Shown here piece after piece: positions 1-5,602 of a stretch of 6,360 bases of DNA. Source of the stretch: Lachnospiraceae bacterium (GTDB lineage Bacteria; Bacillota; Clostridia; Lachnospirales; Lachnospiraceae); assembly GCA_017651385.1 (NCBI GenBank), contig JAGCCY010000305.1:1-6360 (forward strand), given 5' to 3'. A program made the position numbers and the translations under genes. The notes beneath the pieces are model-generated. The model was not told the DNA's origin. It saw nothing but the letters and a program-made list of their open reading frames with translations, and ran no database searches. Each line of letters begins with the position of its first letter. The stretch's first letter is position 1.

Positions 1-630
1 ATTTCGGCCGATGAAATGCTGTATCCCGAAAATCATAAATATCTTGATGATCTTTTGGGCTATGTAAGCGTCGGCGCAAGATCTGTCGAAGATCAGCAGC
101 ACAGACTTACGGCAAGCGGCATAGAAGTTCCGGTCGGCATGAAGAACCCTACGGGCGGTGACTTTAACGCGATGCTTAATTCCATCCGCGCAGCTCAGAC
201 ACCTCATTCTTTTATATACAGAGGCTGGGCCGCTCATTCTTTGGGAAACGAATATGCTCACGCGATAGTAAGAGGTTACACCGATTTTTCGGGTAAGAAT
301 ATATCCAATTATGACTATGAGCATATGGTCAAGCTCAATGAGATGTATATGGCATCGGAACTTTTAAATCCTGCGGTAATAATAGACACGAACCATGCCA
401 ATTCGGGAAAAGATCCGTTTAAGCAGCCTGATATCATAGATGAAGTATTGGCTTACAGGGAAAAGAACGCCGATCTTAAGAGCCTTATAAGAGGCTTCAT
501 GGTCGAAAGTTATATTGAAGACGGCAAACAGCCTGTAGGCGGCGGTGTGTACGGAAAATCCATAACCGATGCATGCCTTGGCTGGGAGAAGACAGAGAAG
601 CTTATAAAGACTATAGCCGACAGGATCTGA
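1..630 (+). CDS. 3-deoxy-7-phosphoheptulonate (DAHP) synthase, class I, C-terminal part (5'-truncated by window edge)
   Basis: This enzyme condenses phosphoenolpyruvate with erythrose 4-phosphate to DAHP, the first step of the shikimate pathway to aromatic amino acids; it is cytosolic. The frame is open from base 1 to the TGA at 628-630, giving 209 residues. The family is about 340-350 residues, so the first 130-140 lie outside the window, and the ATG at 16 is internal. Conserved stretches match E. coli AroF/G/H as I recall them: GARSVEDQQHR (from nt 73, phosphate/PEP-binding Arg), VGMKNPTGGD (Lys at 142-144), the metal-ligand His in DTNHANSGK (394-396), the metal-ligand Glu in FMVES (505-507) and the metal-ligand Asp in GKSITDACLGW (568-570). 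The first metal ligand, a Cys, would be upstream. All visible catalytic residues are intact, so the enzyme is probably active. The feedback-inhibition type (Phe, Tyr or Trp) cannot be read, because the regulatory N-terminus is missing. Confidence 0.95.
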   Translation: MSADEMLYPENHKYLDDLLGYVSVGARSVEDQQHRLTASGIEVPVGMKNPTGGDFNAMLNSIRAAQTPHSFIYRGWAAHSLGNEYAHAIVRGYTDFSGKNISNYDYEHMVKLNEMYMASELLNPAVIIDTNHANSGKDPFKQPDIIDEVLAYREKNADLKSLIRGFMVESYIEDGKQPVGGGVYGKSITDACLGWEKTEKLIKTIADRI

Positions 631-686
631 TTATATATTGAGAATGCAAGTTTAAGTATTGATGAGGAAAAAGATACGATCGTAAG

Positions 687-692
687 TATAAT
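687..692 (+). promoter_or_regulatory. possible -10 box (TATAAT) for the flavoprotein gene
   Basis: A perfect TATAAT lies 24 nt before the start codon at 717 and just upstream of the Shine-Dalgarno. It would give a short leader of about 17 nt. No good -35 hexamer sits 16-18 nt upstream (the nearest TTGATG, at 659-664, is 22 nt away) and there is no extended TG, so this is only a candidate. If it is real, the flavoprotein gene is transcribed apart from the DAHP synthase gene upstream. The 86-nt gap shows no clear terminator. Confidence 0.25.
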
Positions 693-703
693 CTTCTTAA
701 GTC

Positions 704-710
704 AGGAGGA
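704..710 (+). promoter_or_regulatory. Shine-Dalgarno AGGAGGA of the flavoprotein gene
   Basis: AGGAGGA sits 6 nt upstream of the ATG at 717-719. This near-consensus site fixes the start. It contrasts with the genes starting at 5534 (-) and 5609 (+), which have none. Confidence 0.85.
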
Positions 711-716
711 TTTATT

Positions 717-1283
717 ATGAAAGTTGTGATCTTATGGTCAAGTCCCAATACGGACGGTCTTACTGCATCGGCAAAAGAACAGTTAAAGAAAGGTCTTATA
801 AGTAAAGACTGCGAGGTTGAGGAGATACACCTTAACAGATGTAAGATCGAACACTGCAGAGCCTGCGGAAACGGCTGGGGTACGTGCAATAAAAACGGTA
901 CCTGTGTTATAAAGGACGATTTTTCCGAAATATACGATAAGCTTGTCAAGGCTGACGGAATAGTGTTCGTAACAGCCGTTTACTGGTCGGATATGACCGA
1001 GTGCTTTAAGGCATTCTTTGACAGAATGCGCAGATGTGATGCTTCTTACAATCACTTTTTAAGGGATAAAAGATGTGTGCTCGTGGCTTGCGCAGGCGGA
1101 ACCGGAAGAGGCACACTGGAATGCCTTTCGCATCTTGAGATGGGTCTTACCCACATGGGAATGCGTGCCTATGACAGGATCCCTGTCGTAAGATACAATA
1201 AGGACTATATGCTCCCCGCACTGGAAGCTGCAGGAAGTACATATGCCGAAAGGCTTGAGAACGGATTTGATATGTATTATTAA
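717..1283 (+). CDS. flavodoxin-fold NAD(P)H-dependent FMN oxidoreductase with cysteine cluster
   Basis: This is a 188-residue cytosolic protein of the NADPH-dependent FMN reductase / iron-sulfur flavoprotein superfamily. It opens with a beta strand and the loop WSSPNTDGLT (residues 7-16), the FMN-phosphate-binding position written GSPRxxGNT in relatives. Next come cysteines C42, C47, C50, C57 and C63 followed by an acidic DD pair, the layout 'CxxC...G.C...DD' common in this group. VFVTAVYWSDMTECFKAFFDR (about 83-103) is the second flavin-contact region, usually 'SPvYw..mt..lK.ffDR'. CAGGTGRG (125-132) matches the third glycine-rich loop. True Isf proteins use a compact cysteine motif to bind [4Fe-4S]; the spacing here (C-x2-C-x6-C-x5-C) is looser, so cluster binding is possible but unproven. 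The physiological substrate cannot be told from sequence; quinone, flavin or nitro-compound reduction is typical of the family. The gene stands alone with its own RBS and a downstream hairpin. Confidence 0.88.
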   Translation: MKVVILWSSPNTDGLTASAKEQLKKGLISKDCEVEEIHLNRCKIEHCRACGNGWGTCNKNGTCVIKDDFSEIYDKLVKADGIVFVTAVYWSDMTECFKAFFDRMRRCDASYNHFLRDKRCVLVACAGGTGRGTLECLSHLEMGLTHMGMRAYDRIPVVRYNKDYMLPALEAAGSTYAERLENGFDMYY

Positions 1284-1296
1284 GACCGGCTGTTGA

Positions 1297-1325
1297 AATG
1301 CCCCGGACGTTTCGTCCGGGGCATT
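1297..1325 (+). terminator. 13-bp perfect hairpin, probable intrinsic (possibly bidirectional) terminator
   Basis: Arms AATGCCCCGGACG (1297-1309) and CGTCCGGGGCATT (1313-1325) pair perfectly around a TTT loop. The hairpin starts 13 nt after the flavoprotein stop codon. The following bases (ATACATTTATCC) are only moderately T-rich. On the other strand the hairpin lies about 60 nt past the end of the convergent aldo/keto reductase gene, so it may serve both, although the minus-strand tail is poor in T. Confidence 0.75.
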
Positions 1326-1385
1326 ATACATTTATCCGATACTTAAGTTTTATTATTGATCATACTTTATGCCGGCCAAGCATTA

Positions 1386-2501
1386 TCAATGTCCGTGCTT
1401 TTCAAGTTTTTCGGCAAGTTCTGCCATGTACTTGGGGATCTCGAGGCTCTGAGGACACTGAACGGTACAGGAACCGCACCCTATACAATCGGCAGGGGTG
1501 CCTTCGGAGTCAACATTCTTTGCTTTCCAAAGATTCATGTCGCCGTTTGCTTTAACATCGTTAAGCACCTTTAAGTATTCGGGGATGTTGATCTTCATCG
1601 GGCAGTGATCTACACAGTAACGGCAAGCCGTACAGGGGATCGTAAGCTGCTTTTTGAAAAGTCTTACCGCTTTTTCGAGAGTTGCCATGTCCTCGTCCGA
1701 TAAATTGTCGTCGGTGCTGAAGGTTTCAAGATTATCACGCATCTGGTCAAGATCGTTCATACCGCTTAAGATGACCTGAACACCGGGAAGACTCTTTACA
1801 AAGCGAAGTGCCCAGGACGAGATCGACCATTCGGGATGCGCTTCCTTGAGTATTGCTTCGGCATCGGGTGTAAGACTTGAAAGTCTTCCGCCTCTTACGG
1901 GTTCCATTACCATGATCGGAATGTTTCTTTTTACCAAAGCTTCATATTCGGATTTGGAATTTCCAAAGAACCAGTCAAAGTAATTAAGCTGGATCTGGCA
2001 GAAATCGAAAGGATGACTGTCTGCAAAACGCTCCAGGCTTTGAGTTGATGCATGCGACGAAAAGCCGATATATCTGATCTTTCCCTGAGAGCGCATATCT
2101 TCAAGAAAATCGATAAGTCCGCAGGAAAGATATTCGTCTATGTTGTTTTCGAGTAAGCAGTGTACAAGATAAAAATCGATCCTGTCGGTCTTTAAACGTT
2201 CAAGCTGCTCATTAAACATACGCTTATAATCTTTTTCGGCGTTAATGTTGAACTTTGTGGCAAGATAGTAAGAGTCGCGGGGATACTTACTGATACATTC
2301 GCCGAGACATCTTTCGGAATCGCCCTTATTGTATACATGGGCGGTATCGAAATAGTTGATGCCGTGATTATAGGCATAGTCTATCACTTCGTGGGCTTCG
2401 TCGTACTTGATCTTAAGCCCTGCGGGGTCGCTTGTGTGAAAGCGCATATTCCCAAGCCCCAGCCGGGACAGCTCAATGTCCTTAAAAGGTTTTTTGATCA
2501 T
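1386..2501 (-). CDS. aldo/keto reductase with C-terminal two-[4Fe-4S] ferredoxin-like domain
   Basis: This 371-residue cytosolic protein has two parts. Residues 1 to about 285 form an aldo/keto reductase TIM barrel with a full catalytic tetrad: Asp52 and Tyr57 in FDTAHVYNKG, Lys83 in LATKF and His114 in FYLVHC. The loop GFSSHAS (146-152) and the NAD(P)-side segment VILSGMND (243-250) are also typical. Residues about 288-355 hold two cysteine quartets, C290-x2-C293-x2-C296-x3-C300-P and C339-x2-C342-x2-C345-x3-C349-P, the signature of two [4Fe-4S] clusters. This 'aldo/keto reductase plus 4Fe-4S' architecture is widespread in Clostridia, and the substrate is generally unknown. The clusters suggest electron exchange with ferredoxin as well as or instead of NAD(P)H (inference). 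The start at 2501 is chosen because GGAGGA lies directly upstream. The next in-frame ATG, at 2564, would add 21 low-complexity residues and has no RBS. The gene converges on the flavoprotein gene. Confidence 0.93.
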   Translation of the reverse strand: MIKKPFKDIELSRLGLGNMRFHTSDPAGLKIKYDEAHEVIDYAYNHGINYFDTAHVYNKGDSERCLGECISKYPRDSYYLATKFNINAEKDYKRMFNEQLERLKTDRIDFYLVHCLLENNIDEYLSCGLIDFLEDMRSQGKIRYIGFSSHASTQSLERFADSHPFDFCQIQLNYFDWFFGNSKSEYEALVKRNIPIMVMEPVRGGRLSSLTPDAEAILKEAHPEWSISSWALRFVKSLPGVQVILSGMNDLDQMRDNLETFSTDDNLSDEDMATLEKAVRLFKKQLTIPCTACRYCVDHCPMKINIPEYLKVLNDVKANGDMNLWKAKNVDSEGTPADCIGCGSCTVQCPQSLEIPKYMAELAEKLEKHGH

Positions 2502-2505
2502 TTTT

Positions 2506-2511
2506 TCCTCC
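2506..2511 (-). promoter_or_regulatory. Shine-Dalgarno GGAGGA deciding the aldo/keto reductase start
   Basis: Read on the minus strand, TTGGAGGAAAAAATG places GGAGG 5 nt before the ATG at 2501-2499. This selects residue 22 of the longest open frame as the true start. Confidence 0.85.
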
Positions 2512-2548
2512 AATACATTATTTAAGGGTTTTGTTGTCGCATTGTTAT

Positions 2549-2564
2549 ATGTTAAGAATAACAT
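2549..2564. promoter_or_regulatory. short palindrome upstream of aldo/keto reductase, possible operator
   Basis: ATGTTA (2549-2554) and TAACAT (2559-2564) form 6-bp perfect inverted arms around AGAA. The centre is about 55 nt upstream of the aldo/keto reductase start, within the divergent region shared with the helicase gene. The position fits a repressor or activator site. No clear -35/-10 pair for the minus-strand gene could be placed beside it, and a 6-bp AT-rich palindrome can arise by chance. Confidence 0.3.
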
Positions 2565-2602
2565 GTGCCGGCGTGAATTAATAGAATAGGTTTTGCGTAA
2601 AA

Positions 2603-2631
2603 TTGTAAATATCGTTCTTTGGCATAATAAT
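2603..2631 (+). promoter_or_regulatory. candidate sigma-A promoter for the SUV3-like helicase gene
   Basis: TTGTAA (2603-2608) and AATAAT (2626-2631) are separated by 17 nt, giving 4/6 and 5/6 matches to consensus. Transcription would begin near 2638 and leave a leader of about 140 nt that contains the hairpin at 2723-2754. A second possible -10, TATAAA (2654-2659), lacks a convincing -35. Neither is certain. Confidence 0.3.
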
Positions 2632-2722
2632 TTTATCGATTTTGGCTGCCCGGTATAAACGGACGCAGCACGGATATCGGGTCACTTGAAAAAACATACG
2701 ATACCATTTAGAATATCTTTAG

Positions 2723-2754
2723 GTGGCGGGAGCAGGATTTCTTGCTTTCGCCAT
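2723..2754 (+). promoter_or_regulatory. long RNA hairpin in the 5' leader of the helicase gene
   Basis: As RNA, GGCGGGAGCAGG (2725-2736) pairs with CUUGCUUUCGCC (2741-2752) around an AUUU loop without mismatches, using three G-U pairs. Two more pairs (U2724-A2753, G2723-U2754) extend the stem to 14 bp. The G-U pairs would be A-C mismatches in minus-strand RNA, so the fold favours plus-strand transcripts. It ends 26 nt before the helicase ATG and leaves the ribosome binding site outside the stem. It is followed by GATTTTGTG, too weak a T-run for a confident terminator. It could act as an attenuator, an mRNA stabiliser or an autoregulatory target of the helicase (inference). Confidence 0.45.
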
Positions 2755-2771
2755 GATTTTGTGCATAAAGC

Positions 2772-2777
2772 AGGAAG
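2772..2777 (+). promoter_or_regulatory. Shine-Dalgarno AGGAAG of the helicase gene
   Basis: AGGAAG lies close to the ATG at 2781, with 5 nt between AGGA and the start codon. An in-frame TAA at 2766-2768 rules out any longer start. Confidence 0.65.
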
Positions 2778-2780
2778 AAT

Positions 2781-4853
2781 ATGGCATATTACAGAAGAAA
2801 AAGACATAGCGGCGGACATAAGATATCGCTTTCGACGCCTGAAAATAAAGAGCTTAAAAGAAAATTCTTAAAAGAACTTTCGGATAAACGTTTCGACATC
2901 ATCAAGGAAAACATAAAGTATGTGGGCGAATACGTAAAAGCCTTTGATTTTCCGGATGTAACATACGATCACATAAAAGAAAAGATAGCAAGACAACCGC
3001 TTGAAGATATTTTTTATAGTGCTATACGCGGCGGTTCAAAGGGTAAGGGTATCAATTCGACTCTTGCCAATAAATCCTGGATGTGGAAGGCAAAGAGATC
3101 CGCTTACAATGCATCCGCATCGTATGCCGTCAATCTGATCCCGGAAGCGGCAGAGTACAGAAAACTTTCAAAGGCGGAATTCGATAAGGAATATCATGCC
3201 TTTTATATGTCGATATTTGCCCGCATCAAAGAAGATTCGCGCGATGCGTTCTTTAACGCCATCTATTCAAATCATGTATATCTTTCCTACGAACATATGC
3301 TTCTTGAAGAAGATATGAGATTTAAGGATATGATCATGGACGAGATCCCTGAGCGTATCCCTGATCTTTATCCTCTGGCCCGCAAGATGAAGCGGCGTTT
3401 TATCCTGCATGTCGGTCCCACCAACTCGGGAAAGACCTACGATGCGCTCGAAGCACTTAAAAAGTGCAATAAGGGCATATATCTCGCCCCGCTCAGACTT
3501 CTTGCGTTTGAGATATATGACAGGCTCAACGAAGCAGGGGTCTTATGCAACATGATCACCGGCGAAGAGGAGATATTCATACCCGGTGCCACTCATTCTT
3601 CGGCCACGATCGAGACCGTGAGCACGCATGAGATCTACGATATCGCCGTGATCGACGAAGGACAGATGATAGGAGAAGAGCAGCGCGGCGGTGCCTGGAC
3701 AAGGGCTATCCTCGGTGTCTGCGCCGACGAGATCCATATCTGTTCCGACGAATCCTGCGTAGATCTTATAACAGCCATCATCGAGGAATGCGGGGACACA
3801 TGGGAGATAAGGCACAATGAGCGTGCGGTCCCGCTTGTTTTCGATAAGGAAAAGTTTTCTTTCCCCGCTTCGGTAAAAGAAAAAGACGCGCTTATCGTGT
3901 TTTCCAAGCAATCCGTTATCGCAGTTGCGGCCGAGCTTCAGCAAAACGGCATAAAGGCGAGCATGATATACGGAAATCTTCCTTACGATGTGCGCATGAA
4001 CGAAGTCAGGCGATTTACGGAGGGCGAGACACAGGTTGTGGTCGCGACCGATGCTATCGGCATGGGCCTTAACCTTCCCATAAAGCGTATTGTATTCCTT
4101 GAGACCAGGAAATTCGACGGTCATAACCGCCGTCCGTTAAACGTAAGCGAGATAAAGCAGATCGCAGGCCGCGCGGGCAGACGCGGAATTTTTGAAACAG
4201 GCTATTATACTTCCGAATACCGTTCCCAGGCCATAAAGAGGGCTGTTGAAGGTTCGGTTGAGACCATATCGTATGCAAGGATGGGCATACCGGAAAATAT
4301 CATCTATCTTGACATGCCGCTTTCGGAAATACTTAAACGATGGTCGGATGTTGATTTTACAAGCCTTTACGAAAAGGCAGACCTTGAAGACGACATATCG
4401 CTTTGCAAAAAACTCGAAGCGGTAGTAAGCGACAAAAAGCTCATATACGATTTTCTGATGATCGGATTCCGCTCGTCAAAGACGTTCCTTACGGAACTGA
4501 TCCTTAAGTTTGCAAAGCTTGAAGAGGCCGGCGGCTCAAGGCTCAACGATAAGATAAACGAGGTTGTCGAGGCCAACATCGTACCGTTTGACGATGAGCT
4601 CGATCATATGAAGATGGAAGAGCTTGAAGATCTCTATCTTGTATACGATCTTATCTATGCTTATTTAAGAAAGTTTGAGCACAGGGAAAGACTTTCGGAT
4701 ATCGTGGAGCTTAAGCGCGATGTTTCGGGAAGGATAATAGAATATTTAAAGACCCAGCAGCTTGAAGGAAGGCGCTGCAGGGTCTGCGGTAAAATGCTTC
4801 CGTGGAATTATCCTTACGGAAAGTGTGAAGACTGCTATTTTATAGAAAACTAG
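2781..4853 (+). CDS. SUV3-like (SUPV3L1 family) superfamily 2 RNA helicase with C-terminal zinc knuckle
   Basis: This 690-residue predicted ATP-dependent RNA helicase has the full motif set of mitochondrial SUV3: Walker A GPTNSGKT (212-219, Lys218), Ia APLRLLAFE (236-244), Ib SATIETV (274-280), Walker B IDEGQMI (291-297; DExQ as in SUV3's DEIQ), the SUV3-typical AWTRAILGVCADEIHIC (305-321), IV LIVFSK (371-376), V VVVATDAIGMGLNLP (419-433) and VI QIAGRAGRRG (460-469). Two RecA domains span about 205-345 and 346-490. A helical segment at about 505-660 (LEDLYLVYDLIYAYLR, 615-630) fits the SUV3 C-terminal region. Residues 1-200 are charged and mostly helical, begin with a basic stretch (RRKRH), and place Walker A at nearly the same residue number as I recall for human SUV3 (Lys213). 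C666, C669, C682 and C685 form a CxxC-x12-CxxC knuckle, probably zinc-binding and not known to me in mitochondrial SUV3. SUV3 unwinds RNA for degradation with PNPase; a role in RNA turnover here is inference. There is no signal peptide, and the gene is monocistronic. Confidence 0.93.
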   Translation: MAYYRRKRHSGGHKISLSTPENKELKRKFLKELSDKRFDIIKENIKYVGEYVKAFDFPDVTYDHIKEKIARQPLEDIFYSAIRGGSKGKGINSTLANKSWMWKAKRSAYNASASYAVNLIPEAAEYRKLSKAEFDKEYHAFYMSIFARIKEDSRDAFFNAIYSNHVYLSYEHMLLEEDMRFKDMIMDEIPERIPDLYPLARKMKRRFILHVGPTNSGKTYDALEALKKCNKGIYLAPLRLLAFEIYDRLNEAGVLCNMITGEEEIFIPGATHSSATIETVSTHEIYDIAVIDEGQMIGEEQRGGAWTRAILGVCADEIHICSDESCVDLITAIIEECGDTWEIRHNERAVPLVFDKEKFSFPASVKEKDALIVFSKQSVIAVAAELQQNGIKASMIYGNLPYDVRMNEVRRFTEGETQVVVATDAIGMGLNLPIKRIVFLETRKFDGHNRRPLNVSEIKQIAGRAGRRGIFETGYYTSEYRSQAIKRAVEGSVETISYARMGIPENIIYLDMPLSEILKRWSDVDFTSLYEKADLEDDISLCKKLEAVVSDKKLIYDFLMIGFRSSKTFLTELILKFAKLEEAGGSRLNDKINEVVEANIVPFDDELDHMKMEELEDLYLVYDLIYAYLRKFEHRERLSDIVELKRDVSGRIIEYLKTQQLEGRRCRVCGKMLPWNYPYGKCEDCYFIEN

Positions 4854-4899
4854 ATGCGGCCTTAATGTAAGAGGTAAAGCTTACTTAAACCTTCGCATC
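4853..4899. terminator. nested inverted repeat at the convergent 3' ends, possible bidirectional terminator
   Basis: Three pairs of arms nest in order: GATGCG (4853-4858) with CGCATC (4894-4899), TTAA (4862-4865) with TTAA (4885-4888), and GTAAG (4867-4871) with CTTAC (4880-4884), around an 8-nt loop. Small internal loops and a bulge separate them. The structure overlaps the helicase stop codon and the last codons of the YkgJ-like gene, filling the 27-bp gap between the two convergent stops. There is no T-run on either strand, so it may stabilise 3' ends rather than terminate. Confidence 0.35.
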
Positions 4900-5534
4900 C
4901 TTTCATAGAACTGCTCATAGAAATCCCTTTTTGTGTCATATTTAGGTTCAAAGAACACACGAAGGGGCAGCCAGGAATACTTTTTAAACTCGTTTTCGTC
5001 GGTGCATTCGTCAAGGAATGCGCCGATATTTTTTGTAAAAGAATGCCAGTCTTTTATAAAACGCTCGTATTTATCAAGATCTTCAATCCCGAGCCAGTCT
5101 TTTACCAAAGCATAACCTTTATCGGGATATCTGCATTCTTTTACCTGGATTATGTAATTAAAGTTACTGTCTTCGTCGTAGAGGCGTCCTAAAGGAAAAA
5201 GCCTGCAAAATCCGGGCCGTAATGAGTGTATCGTGCATCTTCCGTTTTCATCCAGAAGCCCGCAGGCGTCGGAATCCTCCTGCATCATGATGTTTGGAAG
5301 GACCACGTTGTCGATGAGCCTTATCTCTATTTCTTTTTCGACCATTTCGGCAAAAGACTTGTCTAAAGCCTTTTCAAGGTTATAGATATCAAAAGGGTCC
5401 AAAAGGATGGTGTCGCCGACTGTCTTGCAGCATTCGCTGCAGCCCCTGCAATCATCGCATGTGACCCTTACGCTGTCATCTTTATTATAGAGTTTTCCGT
5501 CGGTTACTTCAGAAAGATCCACGTCTCTTAACAT
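4881..5534 (-). CDS. YkgJ-family cysteine cluster protein (putative zinc/iron-chelating)
   Basis: This 217-residue cytosolic protein carries the YkgJ/UPF0153 signature: C26-x2-C29-x2-C32-x2-C35-C36 near the N-terminus, then C91, C100 and IHSLRPGFCRLFPLG (102-116, containing C110), and finally C134 in QVKECR. The family is predicted to chelate a metal, zinc or an iron-sulfur cluster; some members have been linked to protein modification, but the function is unestablished. Residues about 140-217 are charged and aromatic, contain KDWLGIEDLDKYERFIKDW, and are typical of the longer clostridial members. The ATG at 5534 is the first possible start, since an in-frame TAG lies at 5546-5544. No Shine-Dalgarno precedes it. 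Instead an extended -10 sits 6 nt upstream, so the mRNA may be leaderless. The gene converges on the helicase gene and diverges from the Tet(M)-like gene. Confidence 0.88.
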   Translation of the reverse strand: MLRDVDLSEVTDGKLYNKDDSVRVTCDDCRGCSECCKTVGDTILLDPFDIYNLEKALDKSFAEMVEKEIEIRLIDNVVLPNIMMQEDSDACGLLDENGRCTIHSLRPGFCRLFPLGRLYDEDSNFNYIIQVKECRYPDKGYALVKDWLGIEDLDKYERFIKDWHSFTKNIGAFLDECTDENEFKKYSWLPLRVFFEPKYDTKRDFYEQFYERMRRFK

Positions 5535-5540
5535 ATGTCG

Positions 5541-5549
5541 ATTCTATCA
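5541..5549 (-). promoter_or_regulatory. extended -10 promoter of the YkgJ-like gene, predicted leaderless
   Basis: On the minus strand, TGATAGAAT (TGn plus TAGAAT) is followed by CGACAT and then the ATG at 5534. Transcription normally begins about 7 nt after the -10, which falls at or beside the A of the ATG. No convincing -35 lies at the standard distance; extended -10 promoters can work without one. Confidence 0.5.
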
Positions 5550-5575
5550 CAATAAAGCTTTCTTAGGAATAAATT

Positions 5576-5602
5576 TTGACTTTTAATAAATTATGCTATT
5601 AT
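5576..5602 (+). promoter_or_regulatory. promoter of the Tet(M)-like GTPase gene, predicted leaderless
   Basis: TTGACT (5576-5581), a 15-nt spacer and TATTAT (5597-5602) preceded by TGC form an extended -10 promoter. The ATG at 5609 follows after only TAGCGT (6 nt), so the transcript should begin at or next to the start codon. There is no Shine-Dalgarno. An 8-bp direct repeat AATAAATT (5568-5575 and 5585-5592, period 17) brackets the -35. It could be a binding site, but the region is AT-rich, so chance is likely. Confidence 0.55.

Noticed and set aside
671..695. Imperfect inverted repeat (AAGATAC...GTATAATCTT) between the first two genes as a terminator
   Set aside because: The stem needs a bulge, is AT-rich and short and has no T-run. 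It also overlaps the TATAAT and lies just before the RBS.
611..1055. Minus-strand open frames across the DAHP synthase/flavoprotein boundary
   Set aside because: They overlap two well-supported plus-strand genes, show no RBS or family motifs, and read as low-quality shadow translations.
2502..2564. Longer start for the aldo/keto reductase (ATG at 2564)
   Set aside because: It has no Shine-Dalgarno, adds 21 residues unlike the family's N-terminus and overlaps the palindrome at 2549-2564. The ATG at 2501 has GGAGGA 5 nt upstream.
2502..2780. Riboswitch or small RNA gene in the divergent intergenic region
   Set aside because: Apart from one hairpin I see no conserved riboswitch core, tRNA-like fold or paired terminator/antiterminator.
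2686..2871. Small open frame (61 codons, TTG start) ahead of and overlapping the helicase start
   Set aside because: It starts on TTG without an RBS, has unconvincing composition and runs about 90 nt into the helicase gene in another frame. The segment is better explained as a structured leader.
3543..4124. 193-codon open frame antisense to the helicase gene
   Set aside because: It lies wholly inside the strongly supported helicase frame, opposite its conserved motifs, has no recognisable domain, and is a codon-bias shadow.
5568..5592. 8-bp direct repeat AATAAATT with 17-bp period as a definite operator
   Set aside because: The region is strongly AT-rich, so a chance repeat is likely. It is kept only as a note in the promoter entry.
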